Assembly: GCA_021399435.1 (NCBI GenBank) | Contig: JAJTUP010000028.1 | Location: 806,001-870,000 of the forward strand | Direction: 5' to 3' | DNA from: Diaporthe sp. PMI_573 | Taxonomy: Eukaryota > Ascomycota > Sordariomycetes > Diaporthales > Diaporthaceae | DNA: 64,000 bases | Part shown: positions 19,909 to 30,805 of the stretch, piece after piece | How the letters are laid out: every line of letters begins with the position of its first letter | Position numbering within the stretch: position 1 is the stretch's first letter | Notes under the pieces: model-generated | Database searches by the model: none | Told to the model about the DNA's origin: nothing | What the model saw: the letters and a program-made list of their open reading frames with translations, nothing else | Program-made: the position numbers and the translations under genes

Positions 19909-20373
19909 ATGATAAAACGAATGCTTCGATTGCAGCCCTTCTACGAAGAATTCATCGCCAAAGCCAAGAGGCTATTCAGAGACGCTCGGAAAGGTGAGGG
20001 AGGACAGAGGCTTCCTCCCTGCCTCGAGGAGTCGAGCGTCATCAACGAGAGCGATTGGGCGGTGCTGAGGATGTTTGATGAGATCCTCTCCGATTTCCAC
20101 GTGGTTGTGCAAGTACTTCAGGGAGACGGACAGTCGCGATACCGATCGTCTGGAGTTAGAGAAACGTTTGGCTCTATGACTGGTGTGCTGGAGGCGTTCG
20201 AATTCCTACTTGGGAGGCTCGAGGATGCAAAATCGCATATTGAGAGGCATCCTGAGCCGGAGCAATTCAGTGTTAATATCAACCTTGGCTGGAAGAAGCT
20301 TGATAAATATTACAATACTTTAAGGGACTCACCAGCATACTACGCCGCCGCCGCCGCCGCCGCCGCAGCTTGA
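19909..20373 (+). pseudogene. hAT transposase middle fragment ending in a GCC repeat
   Basis: The frame carries SDWAVLRMFDEILSDFHVVV, GSMTGVLEAFEFLLGRLEDA and LGWKKLDKYYNTLRDSPAYY, the linker and insertion-region motifs seen just before the C-terminal dimerisation domain of hAT transposases. It lacks the BED finger, the catalytic core and the C-terminus. At the point where relatives read YYAAxxLHP the DNA turns into a pure GCC run (20342..20370), giving polyalanine, then a stop. It belongs to a hAT family other than the three larger elements here. Confidence 0.7.
20342..20370 (+). repeat. GCC trinucleotide microsatellite
   Basis: About nine GCC units inside the hAT fragment, starting at the alanines of the conserved YYAA motif. 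This looks like slippage expansion in dead coding sequence. Confidence 0.85.
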
Positions 20374-20983
20374 TGCAGACTCGCCACCCAGAATGGGTCT
20401 TGAGTCTGCGCCAAATCATCACTCGAAGGGCCGTAGGGGCAACAAATTTGCCACCCAACATTCCGTGAGGGCGGCAACAGGTGCGCCCAAGGAGGGGCGA
20501 CAAAGCTGTGTCACCTCGCGGCACTGACGCTGGGTCGGCTGAGGTGGAGTATAGCTATTTACTATTAATTTAATTACTTATAAAAATTAAATAATATATA
20601 ATAATTATAATTATATTTATAAAAGTTTAGGCCGAGGATAGCGTTGTTATCTAGCTGGTGTCACAGTCCTGGCTCCCTACGCTCGGTCCGCGGCGGACCA
20701 GGCTATGGGGGATGCCCAACCCAGAGGGTTGGGGTCTGATTTGAGCCGCCGGCTCGATAAAACTCCGATACCGTATTAACTTGGAAAATTGAGAATTCCG
20801 CTAGGCTAGTAGTGGCAGGGCGGCCAGCCACTGACCAGGGTCACCATCAGGGGTAAATCCCCCCGATTTTCACCCCACCAAAATTTGCTGTGCTCCAAAG
20901 CAACAGCGTTCTGGGCAACGTTGCCCTCGTCTGTGAGTAGAAAACGCATAAATCGTTGTTTTCAGGCTTCTAACTCTAATTCC
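20374..20983. other. Repeat-bearing spacer
   Basis: Holds a dispersed repeat (20471..20549) also found at 27808..27859, an almost pure AT tract at about 20556-20625, and a palindrome GGTCCGCGGCGGACC near 20685 related to the GGTCCGCCGCGGACC copies at about 13905 and 14037. No gene seen. Confidence 0.5.
20471..20549 (+). repeat. Dispersed repeat, also at 27808..27859
   Basis: Shares GCGGCAACAGGTGCGCCCAA and a second block ending GGTCGGCTGAGGTGGAG with the copy upstream of the RNF126-like gene. The two blocks are about 30 bp further apart here. Confidence 0.7.
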
Positions 20984-21508
20984 TCATAGAGCAACTTCTA
21001 TACAATCCTGGATCACCTCGTCTTCATCAATATACTCCTCCTGATCGTCTAAACTGGTGATGGACACCTCCTCAAAGAGCTTGACTTCGTTGACTACAGC
21101 ATTAGCTGTCTCCCAGCCTGCATAGTCGTATTGCATGAGATCAAAGCCCTTGATTCGTAAGCGGTGCGATTCATCGATATCAGGCCGTATAGCAATTCCG
21201 GTGTGGATGAAGGCATCACGAACAAGATCAGCCTTCTCCTTCAGCCGTACCATAGCCTTATCTACCACCCAGGTCGTCATTATCCTCCGCTCTGAGGTTG
21301 TCCAAGCAAAGTTCGGATGCTCAGCCTCCTTCTGGGCGATATACTCATCGGTGATCTCCTGAAGCCATAGCTTAAGTGGCCCATTCACAGCAGTATCGCA
21401 TGGCTGAAGAAGACTTGTACAGCCGGATGGAATTAAAGCAGTCAAAATGCCCAGTTCCTTCAGCTTTTTCTTAATGCTGTCGGTAACATGAAAGGAGGCG
21501 ACATCCAA
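20984..21508 (-). pseudogene. Pogo-like DDE transposase, C-terminal fragment
   Basis: The frame contains LIPSGCTSLLQPCDTAVNGP, the hallmark that precedes the third acidic residue in DDE_1 (pogo-clade) transposases, then an acidic tail (LDDQEEYIDEDEVIQDC). The N-terminal HTH domains and the first two catalytic Asp are absent. Its upstream edge abuts the last codons of the rhodopsin-domain gene. It differs in sequence from the intact 13600 element. Confidence 0.75.
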
Positions 21509-23027
21509 GGACCCATCTGCTGTGTGAACTCCCTCGTGACCTGAATTCCATGGTTCCCCGCCCCGCCCCGACTGACAGCCGATTTGTTACCTGCATTCTG
21601 CGAAGGCTCAATGGACGTAAGTATGCCCAAAGGCAGCGCAGGTGAGTTTGGTGATGAGACAGCTGGGCCCTTTTCGCTCTTCTTTTCTGCTGTACCGTAT
21701 TCCTGAGCGGATTTGGACTCTATGGAGCCAACACTGTTGTGGCTTGATCTTACAGAAAGAGTACGAACGGCGGCGATCGGCTCGTCGCCCGGCGTCGACA
21801 CCATCTCAAATTCCTCGGGCCCCCTCAGCTCATCCGTACTAGTTGCCAGCCAAGCACGCGATGCCACCCTGGCTGTCGACGCAGTCATCGTCTTGTTTGT
21901 GGCTCGGCTGCGGCTAGCTTTGCTGGCGCCACCGTAGGCATTGTCGCCGTAGCGATGCGAACGCCTCTGGGAGCTGCGGGTGTCGCGGAGGCGCTCCGGC
22001 ACCGTCCGCCAGAGAATCCAGCGCAACGTTGGCAGACAGGCGCAGATGATGCCGGCGCACTGCTCGCCAAAGGACCAGCCCATGGTGTCGACGTTGTTGT
22101 ACGTTGTGTCGTCGCCCTGACTAAGGACTGTGACGCGGATTACGGAGATGGAGCAGATGCTGCATGAGAATAGCAAGTGTCAGCTAACAGAGAGAACGCC
22201 AAGCGAGTGATGTACCGGTACTCACAACAAACCGAACCCGAAGATGGCAATGAGCGAAACGCGCTGGCTTTTGGGCATCTGCAGCTTCCACAGCACCGGG
22301 ATGGGCAACGTAAAGATGACAATGTCGGTCGCGATGTTTACTGCTGAATTGGCATACCAGCCTGGCAGAAGGGGATTGCAGTGACGGTCCGGATAGGCTG
22401 CGGGATCCCAGTACGCGGCGACCGGTAGGCAAGCCAGGAAGCCAAGGAGCATGGTGACAATGGTCCACAGGACGACGGCGACGACAATCACCGTTGTGAT
22501 GCGCTGCATCTTGACGGCGAAGATGCGCCGATATTGCAGCAGGATGGATATCTTGATCGTACTGATCGTGAGGTTGTAGATTGGCGGTACGACGTAGAAA
22601 ATCTTCCATCCGTGCTGTCAGCTTATAGGGCTCTCCTTACTGCCTTCACACCTCTGACACATGCTTGCCTTGAAATATCTGATCACCTGCGCGTCGGAGA
22701 GGGTCCATATGTGCCGGCCAAGGTTTGCACTGGTCAGGGCTCCTGCGAGGCCGCCAAAGACGCTCATGAAGACCTAAAGATTTCGGTCGTCAGCTAGAGC
22801 TAGCGTTCGTTCACCTCGTCTCGGACGCTCGAGCCTACCAGAGCCAGCAGGATAACCCAATCGTCGATACCGACATCGTTCTGATGGCGCTTTCGGCTGT
22901 AGAAGCGCAGTCCCACAAACAGGATGGCCAGCGGCAGCAGGACCGCAACAATGATGATAATGGCTGGGCCGCGCGAGTCCGTCGGTAGATTCGCGGGTGG
23001 CTGCCCGGTTGTCGTGGAGTCCGACAT
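21460..23027 (-). CDS. Fungal rhodopsin-domain (PTH11-like) seven-helix membrane protein
   Basis: Exons 22815..23027, 22669..22773, 22226..22614 and 21460..22159 join to about 468 residues. Helices run from GPAIIIIVAVLLPLAILFVG through IDDWVILLALVG, YVVPPIYNLTISTIKISILL, TTVIVVAVVLWTIVTMLLGF, IATDIVIFTLPIPVLWKL and VSLIAIFGFGLFICSISVIR. Family signatures are DDW, the CNPLLPGWYANSAVNIATD loop and the IICACLPTLR end of the last helix. A Ser-rich cytoplasmic tail follows. Intron 1 is short (41 bp), intron 2 uses a GC-AG pair (AAG|GCAAGC), and the others are GT-AG. Such proteins are plasma-membrane receptors or sensors; ligand unknown. The tail motif GIQVTREFTQQ is the usual near-end of the family, and the last about 17 codons come from the abutting transposase scrap. 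Confidence 0.8.
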
Positions 23028-23909
23028 ACCAGTGACCTTCACATTGACCCAACAAGACGTGAAGACAAGAAGGTCTCCACGGAGGATAAAGTTCGACTTA
23101 CTCGGGCTCAGAGAGTGTGGGGGGGGGGTGGTCCTTGAGATGCTTTGCTTGGAGCTCCACAAGGAGGACCGAGTCAGTATTTCAATGATGGAGGGCGAGA
23201 TCCTTGTCTGTCCCGTTCGTGTGCATGGACATGATAGGGGTTACAGCCATCATCCTACAGCAATCATCCTGTACATGGTAGACCATGCCAAGCGGGAGCC
23301 AACTTGTCTGAGCCTTGGGATCGCTGTAATGAGTGCACCAAGAACCGTGTGCTTGGACTTGAACGGCTGTCTAAGCAGCACTTGTCTTTCGCCAGCCAGA
23401 GTCTGCCCACCTAGTCCCTAAACTCACTGTGAATATCTAGTATCGAGAAGTACCTCTCTGAGGAGGCACGATTTGCCCCGGTTTTCTTAGTTTGAGCCCA
23501 CGTTCTACTAAGTCTAGCCTTTCAGCCCTCGAGGCTAGGGGTCCCTTGACAGTGGTATTCATAGTGCACATAGGTCTCCATCACAGGTGGGGTCCGGAGA
23601 GCAACACCGATATGGGTGTCCGCGGAGCGCTTCCGCTCCGATTTGGCTGGGTTTGGGGGTTCAGGCAGTCCCGCACTCTAGCTGTAATGGGCTTTCTGAC
23701 CCTCTAGCCCTTGGTTTAAAATTGCCCTATAACTTGTTCCGTAGTTATGGACGTAGCGGCATTGATGGTGCAAAAAGAATATGTGATCATCTGGCAATCA
23801 ATTAGCGCCAAAGATTGATAATGAAGGTGATGTATGGACTAACAATATCGCTCAGAGGAGGCGGCCAGCTTTTGTTTCCTGGATTCGAGGAAAATACATA
23901 ACGTACTTT
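23028..23909. other. Promoter side of the rhodopsin gene and spacer
   Basis: About 880 bp, no supported gene. Contains a 10-G run near 23110. The frames here have no domain. Confidence 0.4.
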
Positions 23910-24200
23910 ATAAGCGAGTCGGTCATATAAGTGGGTCGGTCACTTTCTAGCTACGACGCGTCCTCCTACACCCAATATCAAGTTCCTCCACAACCAAACA
24001 TGCCTCCTACCTTAAAGGAAGCCAGGATAATCCTGGCCCTTGAAGCTATTCAAAACAATGAGAAACTAAGCCTCCGAGCCGCAGCCAAGCTTTACAAGAT
24101 ACCATTTTCAACCCTCCGTGACCGACGCGCTGGCCGGCCTGCACGACGCGACAGCACGCCCAAAGCGGTTGTTTGGTCGCCCTGTTCTGTGCACATATAA
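23910..24200 (+). pseudogene. Pogo/Fot1-like element, 5' end fragment
   Basis: The left part, GTCGGTCATATAAGTGGGTCGGTCAC, has the same doubled layout as the TIR of the 13600 element (GGTCATAT...GGTCAC followed by TTT). It is followed at 24001 by a transposase start, MPPTLKEARIILALEAIQNN, with a psq HTH (SLRAAAKLYKIPFSTLRDRR). Similarity ends near 24165. The rest of the transposase and the other TIR are absent. Confidence 0.65.
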
Positions 24201-25412
24201 GAGAGGTATGAGCTTGGGGCACAAAGCAGGGACGTGAAATCCGAGCACGATTCCGTTCTGCGCATCTTGTATTATTGAGCCAGCCTAACATTAGAGCCAA
24301 AATGCAGCGATCAGCGTATCTGTAAAAGGGCATCGGTCTTATGTCGGGTGGCACTAGAGATTGCATGCCTTACTACCAAGGCAGAAATGTCTCACTTCGA
24401 TCTCGGTACTATGTCCTACCCACCCCCACCGGCATATCTCATACCCTCATTTAAGGGCATGAAGATGGAACCTGACACGTATCATTTCGCAGTATCAGCA
24501 CGCAAAAGGGCTCCTACCTCACCACTCGTCTAGATCAGCCATTGTAAAGGTATAGGGCGACATCAGGGATAAGAACATTTGCTCCAAACTATACATAACT
24601 TAATTATAGAGCACTTTTGAACATATATATATGTGAATGAAAGGGGGTGGCTTGGTGTTTCAGATTGTAACTATATATGCATTCTGAATGCCCTCTCAGG
24701 GGCTTGCCTTCCTCGCTACAACATAGAACATATAAAAATGAATGTACAGTCGTTACCTCCACAGATGTGTTTGGGCTCTGAACTGTCCGACGAGAGAAAA
24801 TGTGTTCTCAAGATAATGTCGATCAAGGCCGCGGACGGTGGCCGCTCGTGAGGCCATCTCCACATATTGTGTGAGTCTGCTGTTGGGTGTTCGATGAATT
24901 GTAGGCAGGGGCACTGAACAGCAGCTCGGATTATGCTCCTCAGTGCCTCGACCGTTGCGAGCAACAGAAACAAGCTGGTGGTTGCAAAATGGTGGGCCCA
25001 GATATGGATGCGGTGAGGCGGGTTTAGAAAGTGACGATTCTCTTCATGTGTCCGACATACCAGTTCTCCGGTTCTCAAACGAAGATGAAGGGGATCCGGT
25101 GGAGTTGACCGTGGAAGCCCTGCCGAAGCAGGAAAACCAGGTCTTTCGCGACAATCTCACACGTCTGGTCTGATGGCTGGGGAAACGAGAAAGAGAACAA
25201 GCTTCACACCTGCCAACTCAAGTTTATCAGGCGTCAACTCAGACGTCTCAACGATGGTAAAGACATTGATTTCTGGATGGACACTCTTCTTGTGCCGGTG
25301 AAGGAGAACATGTTGCTATGTAGCTATGCCTAACTACATCTGCCTTCCTTCACCCTCCTCTTTACTATTGGTGGACCAAAGCCTTGCTCCCGACGAGATA
25401 CATGTCCGCCTT
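24201..25412. other. Intergenic, no supported gene
   Basis: About 1.2 kb with only short frames. A short AT dinucleotide run lies near 24623. Confidence 0.4.
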
Positions 25413-25760
25413 TTACTGCTTACACTGTGAGCAACGCTTTCCCGCTTTGAACATGTAAGTCCGACCACGGCATTTTGCCATATTGGGGCCCTGATAGGCT
25501 ATAGGTATTCGTAATGGGGATTTTATCTCCTCCAGCATGTTTCGGAAACAAATTTTGCCAATGATCGGAAGGAGAAGCTGCGAAAAGGCTGGTAGAAGGT
25601 TGTGGAGCAGTTTTGCAGAGACAAAATCAATCAACGCGGAAGTGGAAAAGAGGAGTGGGGCAGAAATGATCTGAAGGCTGATGAACAGCAGAATGGCCAA
25701 GATCAACAGAAGACGGGAGTGTCGCCACTGTAGGCGACGCAACAGTCTATTTCGCGCCAT
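25413..25760 (-). CDS. Hypothetical small membrane protein
   Basis: 115 codons. A basic start (MARNRLLRRLQWRHSR) is followed by a strongly hydrophobic helix (LLLILAILLFISLQII) and a second hydrophobic stretch (LLHNLLPAFSQLLLPIIG). No family recognised. It starts 5 bp from a divergent frame. Could be real or a chance frame. Confidence 0.22.
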   Translation of the reverse strand: MARNRLLRRLQWRHSRLLLILAILLFISLQIISAPLLFSTSALIDFVSAKLLHNLLPAFSQLLLPIIGKICFRNMLEEIKSPLRIPIAYQGPNMAKCRGRTYMFKAGKRCSQCKQ

Positions 25761-25765
25761 GGGTT

Positions 25766-26191
25766 ATGCAGAATCTATATCCTAAACTCGTCTGCGACTG
25801 TATCGCTGCAGAGTTCAATACTAATAGTTGGGGATCCCCCCGAACAGTAAATGAACTTCGACGCACGGCTGAGGTTATCACGCGGAAGTGGATATTCAGG
25901 TCGGAAGGTAATCCTGTGGCTGATACTGACATTGATACTAGTTCTGATGAGTACAAACTTAAGGTTGTCGCTCTATTCTTTGGTGTCCATTCATTGCGAA
26001 AAGCTGCATTCTGGAAGAATATAGGGTGCCTTGGGCTTAGTGAAAATAACTTTGTTTCTTTCTATGGGAATACACCTTCCGCAGTTCGATGGCCCCGCCA
26101 GATTTCTAATCGAATTCAGCCGCCGCTCCTCGGGAGTTCGGGCATCCCGGGTGTTGTGTTGTTGCGAGCCAGAAGGTCAAGGAGAACCTGA
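25766..26191 (+). CDS. Hypothetical protein, unknown
   Basis: 141 codons, with coding-like composition up to about residue 110 (ELRRTAEVITRKWIFRSEGN, SLRKAAFWKNIGCLGLSENN). The last about 25 codons overlap antisense the 3' end of the RNF126-like gene, where the composition is Arg-rich and less convincing. No domain recognised. It may be the last exon of something larger or a relic. Confidence 0.28.
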   Translation: MQNLYPKLVCDCIAAEFNTNSWGSPRTVNELRRTAEVITRKWIFRSEGNPVADTDIDTSSDEYKLKVVALFFGVHSLRKAAFWKNIGCLGLSENNFVSFYGNTPSAVRWPRQISNRIQPPLLGSSGIPGVVLLRARRSRRT

Positions 26192-27625
26192 TCCACCCTG
26201 GGGTGACCATGGCTCGCCACCAAATAGTGCGCCAAATGAGCCAAGCCGTGCGCCTGAAGTTTGACGCTGTTGCTGGCTGCCGGATCCATGTCCAGTGCCA
26301 CTATCTCCATTCCAGTTGTTGCCACCAGCAGTGTTTTCACCTCGCTTCTCGATCGGTGTTCGACATATTGGGCACGTGTTGTGCTCCTTCAGCCATAGAA
26401 CCACACATTCGCCGTGGAACCAGTGCTTACATGGAAGCGCTGTCACCTCGTCTCCTAGGTTCATCTCGTCTATGCAAATAGTGCACTCCACCTTTGGGCT
26501 GTCACCCATCATCTGCCTATCCAACTTCTTCTTCTCCAGCTTCTCAATGGCTGACTCAGACGCTGGTGGCGCGGCGTTAGATTGAGGATTCGCTTCCATT
26601 AGCTGCGTGATAATTCGGTCAAGACCCTCCTGGGTGTACACTGCGTCACCGAGAGCACCGTGTAGGCCACCTGGGCCGAGAAGCAGGGAGAAGATGTCAT
26701 CAAGACCACCAGCAAGTCCAGGGTTTTGGCCCCTGGGAGGCTGGACTCCACGGCCGTCCAGGAAGTCGCTGAATGTGCTGGTAGCACGGTCAGTATTGGA
26801 TCGCAACCTGACGGGAGTAATCTCCGGGGTTCGGGCAGATGATCACTAGGGATGGGCGAGCTTACATATTGAAGCCATCGTCATGGTCGACTCCGCGGAA
26901 TGGCACAGATCCAGTGGTAATGGTAAAACTGGTATGTCTCGAGGGGCTGCGGTATGTCGTGGTACGCATGCCAGGCCTGCCTCCGCCGGGGGCACCGCCG
27001 TCCGGAGGAGCGGCACGTCTTCCAGGTGGACCGAAGGGGATACCAGTCAGCATGTCGATGGTCTCTTGAAATCGTTGGAAGATCGCTTGCTCGCTGCTGG
27101 GTTCGACCGGGCGAGGTTGGCCGGGGTTCCCGCCTTGGGAATCTTGTTGTCGGACGGGGCTGCGACGTGTCCTCTGTGACCACATAAAACCTCCAGGCCA
27201 TCTGTGTACGTTCCTCCGAGGGTTCATATAATCCTCTATATCATCTTCGCCCGGGGCGGAGTAGCGATCATGGTCATGTCCGTGGCCTTGGCCATGAACC
27301 GAAGTCGTGGGGGCCGAAATGGTTTCCATGGAGAATGCCGCTGTCGGGAGACTCGGGTCTGATATCGCGAGGGTCGTTATCAGGGGATATCTAGGAGAAA
27401 TTTTAGCATTCTATGTGCGGGTGCCAGGACAGTGCGGAGCAAGTTGATGTTATAGTAAACAGATATTCTTACGATCTCGCATATCTCGCTCTCGCAGCGA
27501 GGGCATTGCAGGCCATGCTCGTCATTATACCACTTGTTACTGCAATTGTGGCAAAAGACAACTTCACGGCCCCCTGAGAGATCAAGACGGCGACGGCGAG
27601 GACCGCCGGGGCCAGTAACTTCCAT
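26177..27625 (-). CDS. RNF126/RNF115-like RING-H2 E3 ubiquitin ligase
   Basis: Exons 27473..27625, 26866..27390 and 26177..26807, introns 82 and 58 bp, GT-AG. The N-terminus carries the zinc-ribbon of the family (FCHNCSNKWYNDEHGLQCPRC), the middle is Gly/Pro-rich with the GPGGF-like and TYRSP segments of fungal members, and the RING-H2 finger reads CTICIDEMNLGDEV...CKHWFHGECVVLWLKEHNTC-PIC. A low-complexity tail (GNNWNGDSGTGHGSGSQQQ) follows. These ligases ubiquitinate misfolded or aggregated proteins in the cytosol. Exon 2 is 525 nt where the phase needs 3n+2: the frame shifts inside a five-G run (27309-27313, plus strand), consistent with one extra base. Because this is a conserved housekeeping-type gene, an assembly error is likely. 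Confidence 0.8.
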
Positions 27626-28364
27626 TGCGGGTCTTGTGCCCTACAGCTGTCGCTGGCGATGCTGCGATTGTCGTTGCGCAGCCAAGGCGGTCAGCCCAAG
27701 GCCCACAAGGAGAAGGCCAGCTCTGAGCCCGTAGGATGCCACTTTGATGGTTGTGACGGAGTCTGTCGTACAGGAAAATCGTTTGTTGTGGGAGGAAACT
27801 TGTGAGAGCGGCAACAGGTGCGCCCAATGGCGCTGACGTTGGGGTCGGCCGAGGTGGAGAGGGGCGGTGCTCGCGGTTGGTGCGGACAACAGCAAACGGG
27901 GCTGCAGCGCGCAAGTGAGCATTAGAAAGAAGATGTGTGATAGATATGATGGATGGAAAGGGTGCATAGGCAAAGGCTTTGAATTGTCTGGAATAAGGTG
28001 ATTCTCAAGTTTCTTCCTGCTCGCCGGCAATGTCCTCTCCTCCGGGATCTTCCTTCAAATCATACTCAGAGCCCACGTAGCGGACACAGCCATAAAACTA
28101 AGGGTTATCAACGCCTTGCTTGCGCTTATTAGACACGGAATATTGCTCCTTTTGACCATGGCCATGGTACAGTATGTACTGTAAAGGGACTGTAAAGTTT
28201 AAGTCTTTTACAATTTTGAATTGCAGGATGAACAAAGCTCGTACTTCGATTGAATCGAGGCAGTTGTCACATAAATACATCACATTTACACATGTGAACA
28301 AACCCCGTACTATGCAACAAAAATACATTCGCAACCAAAACTAACTTAAACATAAATGTAAATT
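27626..28364. other. Promoter side of the RNF126-like gene
   Basis: About 740 bp. CT-rich leader-like DNA, a dispersed repeat at 27808..27859, then AT-rich sequence with a TACAGTATGTACTGTAAAG cluster near 28168. No gene seen. Confidence 0.4.
27808..27859 (+). repeat. Dispersed repeat, partner of 20471..20549
   Basis: Contains GCGGCAACAGGTGCGCCCAA and GGGGTCGGCCGAGGTGGAG in the same order as the 20471 copy, with a shorter gap between them. Confidence 0.7.
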
Positions 28365-28610
28365 GTACAGTACGTCCTCCCACACCCCCATAGCGATTTG
28401 TGACAGCCTCAAGAGTGATTCAGCCGTCTTCGGCATCGCCGAAGGCTCCGGGTGACGGTCCACGACGTTTTTTTTAAGTAGGTGCCGGAGGTTTTCGATA
28501 GGGTTCAATTCAGGTGAGTATGGCGGCCACTGAATAACGTTCTTTGACTCAGATTGAGCCCGGCCATTCTGCAGGTACAGCTCCAGCTCTGATCTCTTGT
28601 TTTCTGCTCT
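28365..28610 (-). pseudogene. Tc1/mariner transposase, C-terminal fragment
   Basis: Read on the minus strand, the DNA encodes VIQWPPYSPELNPIENLRHL followed by LKKNVVDRHPEPSAMPKTAE. The W-PPxSPxLNPIENLW-type motif carries the last catalytic acidic residue region of Tc1-type DDE_3 transposases. Here the usual W after NL is R. Only about 70 codons remain, and both ends run into AT-rich DNA. A different clade from the pogo elements in this window. Confidence 0.75.
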
Positions 28611-29224
28611 TCTCGTGGGTTAGTACTGTACATAAGGGTGTTCCTGCCATCGCTTTGCTAAGGGATAAAAGTATCGAATTTCCAAACAAAATCTTGGTGA
28701 AACTGCCAGAGGCTCGAAATGAACTCTCAATCAGATGTCCCGGTCTTTAAAACCGTCAAAAGTACATGTTTTTGTTTTTATTTTTGACAATTCACTTTCT
28801 TGTGCTGCTCATAAATAGGGCCAAGCTTATAAATCATCTGAAGTCTGTGTGCCCCAATTTAGAAACAAAATTCTATTTTAGGAAAGTACCTGTGAAGAGG
28901 AAAACAACTTGATCCCTCTATCGCACTTGCTCTGACAGATAGTTTTAGCTGCGTAGGAGCTTTGCGAAAAAGAACTGGCCCAAGAGGAACGATAGAATGC
29001 CCAGCAGATAGTAAGGCAATTATAAATGGTCACTCAACACGTCGAGGCGAGGGTTATGCAGCACCATGGGCCAGTCCTAGTAAAGTCTTCGTCATCGTTT
29101 GTAGCACCGTCAGAGTGACGCTGAAGTGCAGGCTTCGGCCGAGGCAGCGAGGCTCTTGGCTTACGAGCAGCTGACTTCGAAGCTGGTGGTGCGTGTTGCA
29201 GAGGTTTAGAACGGCGGTGTTTCT
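28611..29224. other. Intergenic, no supported gene
   Basis: About 600 bp, AT-rich left part with AGTACTGTACATAAG near 28623. No gene seen. Confidence 0.4.
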
Positions 29225-29500
29225 TTACTCAAATGAAATAGCATAGCAGTCAATGTTGGCATATGGCTTTGTGGGCCCCGAAATCCGCGAGCCTCCTCTG
29301 TTGTGCGGCGCTTTTTCTGGCACCATGCCAGCTTCAATTTGAGCCCTCCGAATAGCCTCAATGTCGCTCATTCGGGTCAAATCGGACCTTCTCCCTCCGG
29401 ACTGTTCTGCTAGTTTCACTTTGGCGTGTTCCAGCTCTCCATTCTTTTGTGACATCATCAGAGCGACGTATTTCTGGTCCCAACTTAGACTTATTCTCAA
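29225..29500 (-). CDS. Hypothetical small helical protein
   Basis: 91 codons. The N-terminal half looks like a short coiled coil (SQKNGELEHAKVKLAEQ) followed by a basic/Gly-rich tail. No family recognised. It lies near the broken hAT end at 29580..30469 and may be part of an unrelated relic. Confidence 0.22.
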   Translation of the reverse strand: MRISLSWDQKYVALMMSQKNGELEHAKVKLAEQSGGRRSDLTRMSDIEAIRRAQIEAGMVPEKAPHNRGGSRISGPTKPYANIDCYAISFE

Positions 29501-29579
29501 AAGTAGGATCCGACAGAAAAGTGAATATGTAGAGATTCCAATAGGACTTCAGTACTCGCTCCATGATTGCGACGACCTC

Positions 29580-30469
29580 TCAGCTTCTGCTAGGTCGTGG
29601 AATCCCCCCTCGGTGGCAACTCCAGCCACCGAGCGGCGTAGTTGTTGCTTTGTGTCTCTGTGGTGTAAGAGAGCAGCTCGTGTGTGTCATCATCTCCTTC
29701 GTGCGCGTATTCTGGAGTTCATTCGTTTCTGTTCCTAAGTACGGACAGAAACTGTCTCGCGGCAAGTCTTGATCCGAGCACTGCGCAGCCTTCTTCCGAT
29801 GGCAGGCTTTGCAAAGCCAGAATCGATGACCGGAATCGTTTTTCTCGATATCGAACCCATGTTCCCATACCCATCCCGTCCGCGCTCTTTTTCTATACTT
29901 GCGTATAGAGAACCCTGCGAGGCGATTCCAATCGATGCCTTCATATCCAATGTAGTCGATCGAAGGCGATGTATCGCCGGTCGCGTCCACGCCGGGCTCT
30001 ACTGAGTCAAGGTCAGGGGAGCTCTCGGGAACGCTAAAACTGGCGGATGCCCTAGAAAGGGCGACTGACGGCGCTTCGCCTCTTGCGGGTTGCGCCATTT
30101 CAGAGAAGGCCAGAGCTGTCCCCGTTTCGCTATCGGCTACAAATATCTACCTCCACAATATGGCAAGCGCGCCCAAGATATATTTCACAATCAAACGCGT
30201 CACGTAAAATGCAAAAAGAAAGTTTGGTGACACGGCCTGCAAAAAGCAATTGCGCATAGCGGGCACTCTTGGCCTAGCAGGCTCTCAACGTTGATTGGTC
30301 CTGGCTACAGATGTGGGGCATATCCAAATAATCAGATATCCAAATAAATCTGGGCTCTCCGATTTGATTTGATTTGAGTCAGCGCAGGGGCAATTTGATT
30401 TGATTTGATTTGGATAAATTTGATTTGATTTGAATAGATTTGGATCTGATTTATTTGTTTGCAAGTCTG
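29580..30469 (-). mobile_element. hAT family A, 5' end fragment with BED finger
   Basis: The right edge is a family A TIR (minus strand CAGACTTGCAAACAAATAAA) followed by GATTT subterminal repeats (30350-30460). The transposase start at 30098 reads into GYEGIDWNRLAGF, the same motif as the 16072 element, then a BED-type zinc finger (WVWEHGFDIE...FWLCKACHRKK). After about residue 115 the frame no longer resembles a transposase, and the rest of the element, including the other TIR, is missing. This copy preserves the BED region that the 16072 copy has lost. Confidence 0.75.
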
Positions 30470-30805
30470 CACACAGATCGAGTCTCTGGTATGAGCCAGA
30501 CCGTGATCAAGGTCTTTCCGAGCAAGATTCTTTGGATAACGGCCGCTTCAAATAAGTCTTAAGAGGCCCGCGTAGACAGTGTCCATTTCGTGGCCCTTGG
30601 ACTTTTTCCACTATATCCCGGGGCCGCCCTTCAATAATGCCATCCTGTGGAGCTCTGTGGCAGGGTAAGCCAGGTCCGGGAAATCTCAGTCTGTAGCCAT
30701 CCTTTCCGTCGCGATGAACTTATGTACCCATGCCAGCACGCAAAAGTCATTCCACGGAGAGTATGTATGATGTTCCATGTCGACGGGAGCTATTGCTTGC
30801 ATTAA
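30470..30805. other. Spacer, no gene seen
   Basis: About 335 bp between the hAT fragment and the 3' end of the chromodomain gene. Confidence 0.4.

Noticed and set aside
13905..20700. GGTCCGCCGCGGACC palindromes as operators
   Set aside because: Only three copies seen, two inside the pogo element; too few to call a regulatory site.
21460..22176. Independent gene made of the last rhodopsin exon
   Set aside because: It reads in phase with three upstream exons and completes the seven-helix domain, so it is an exon and not a separate gene.
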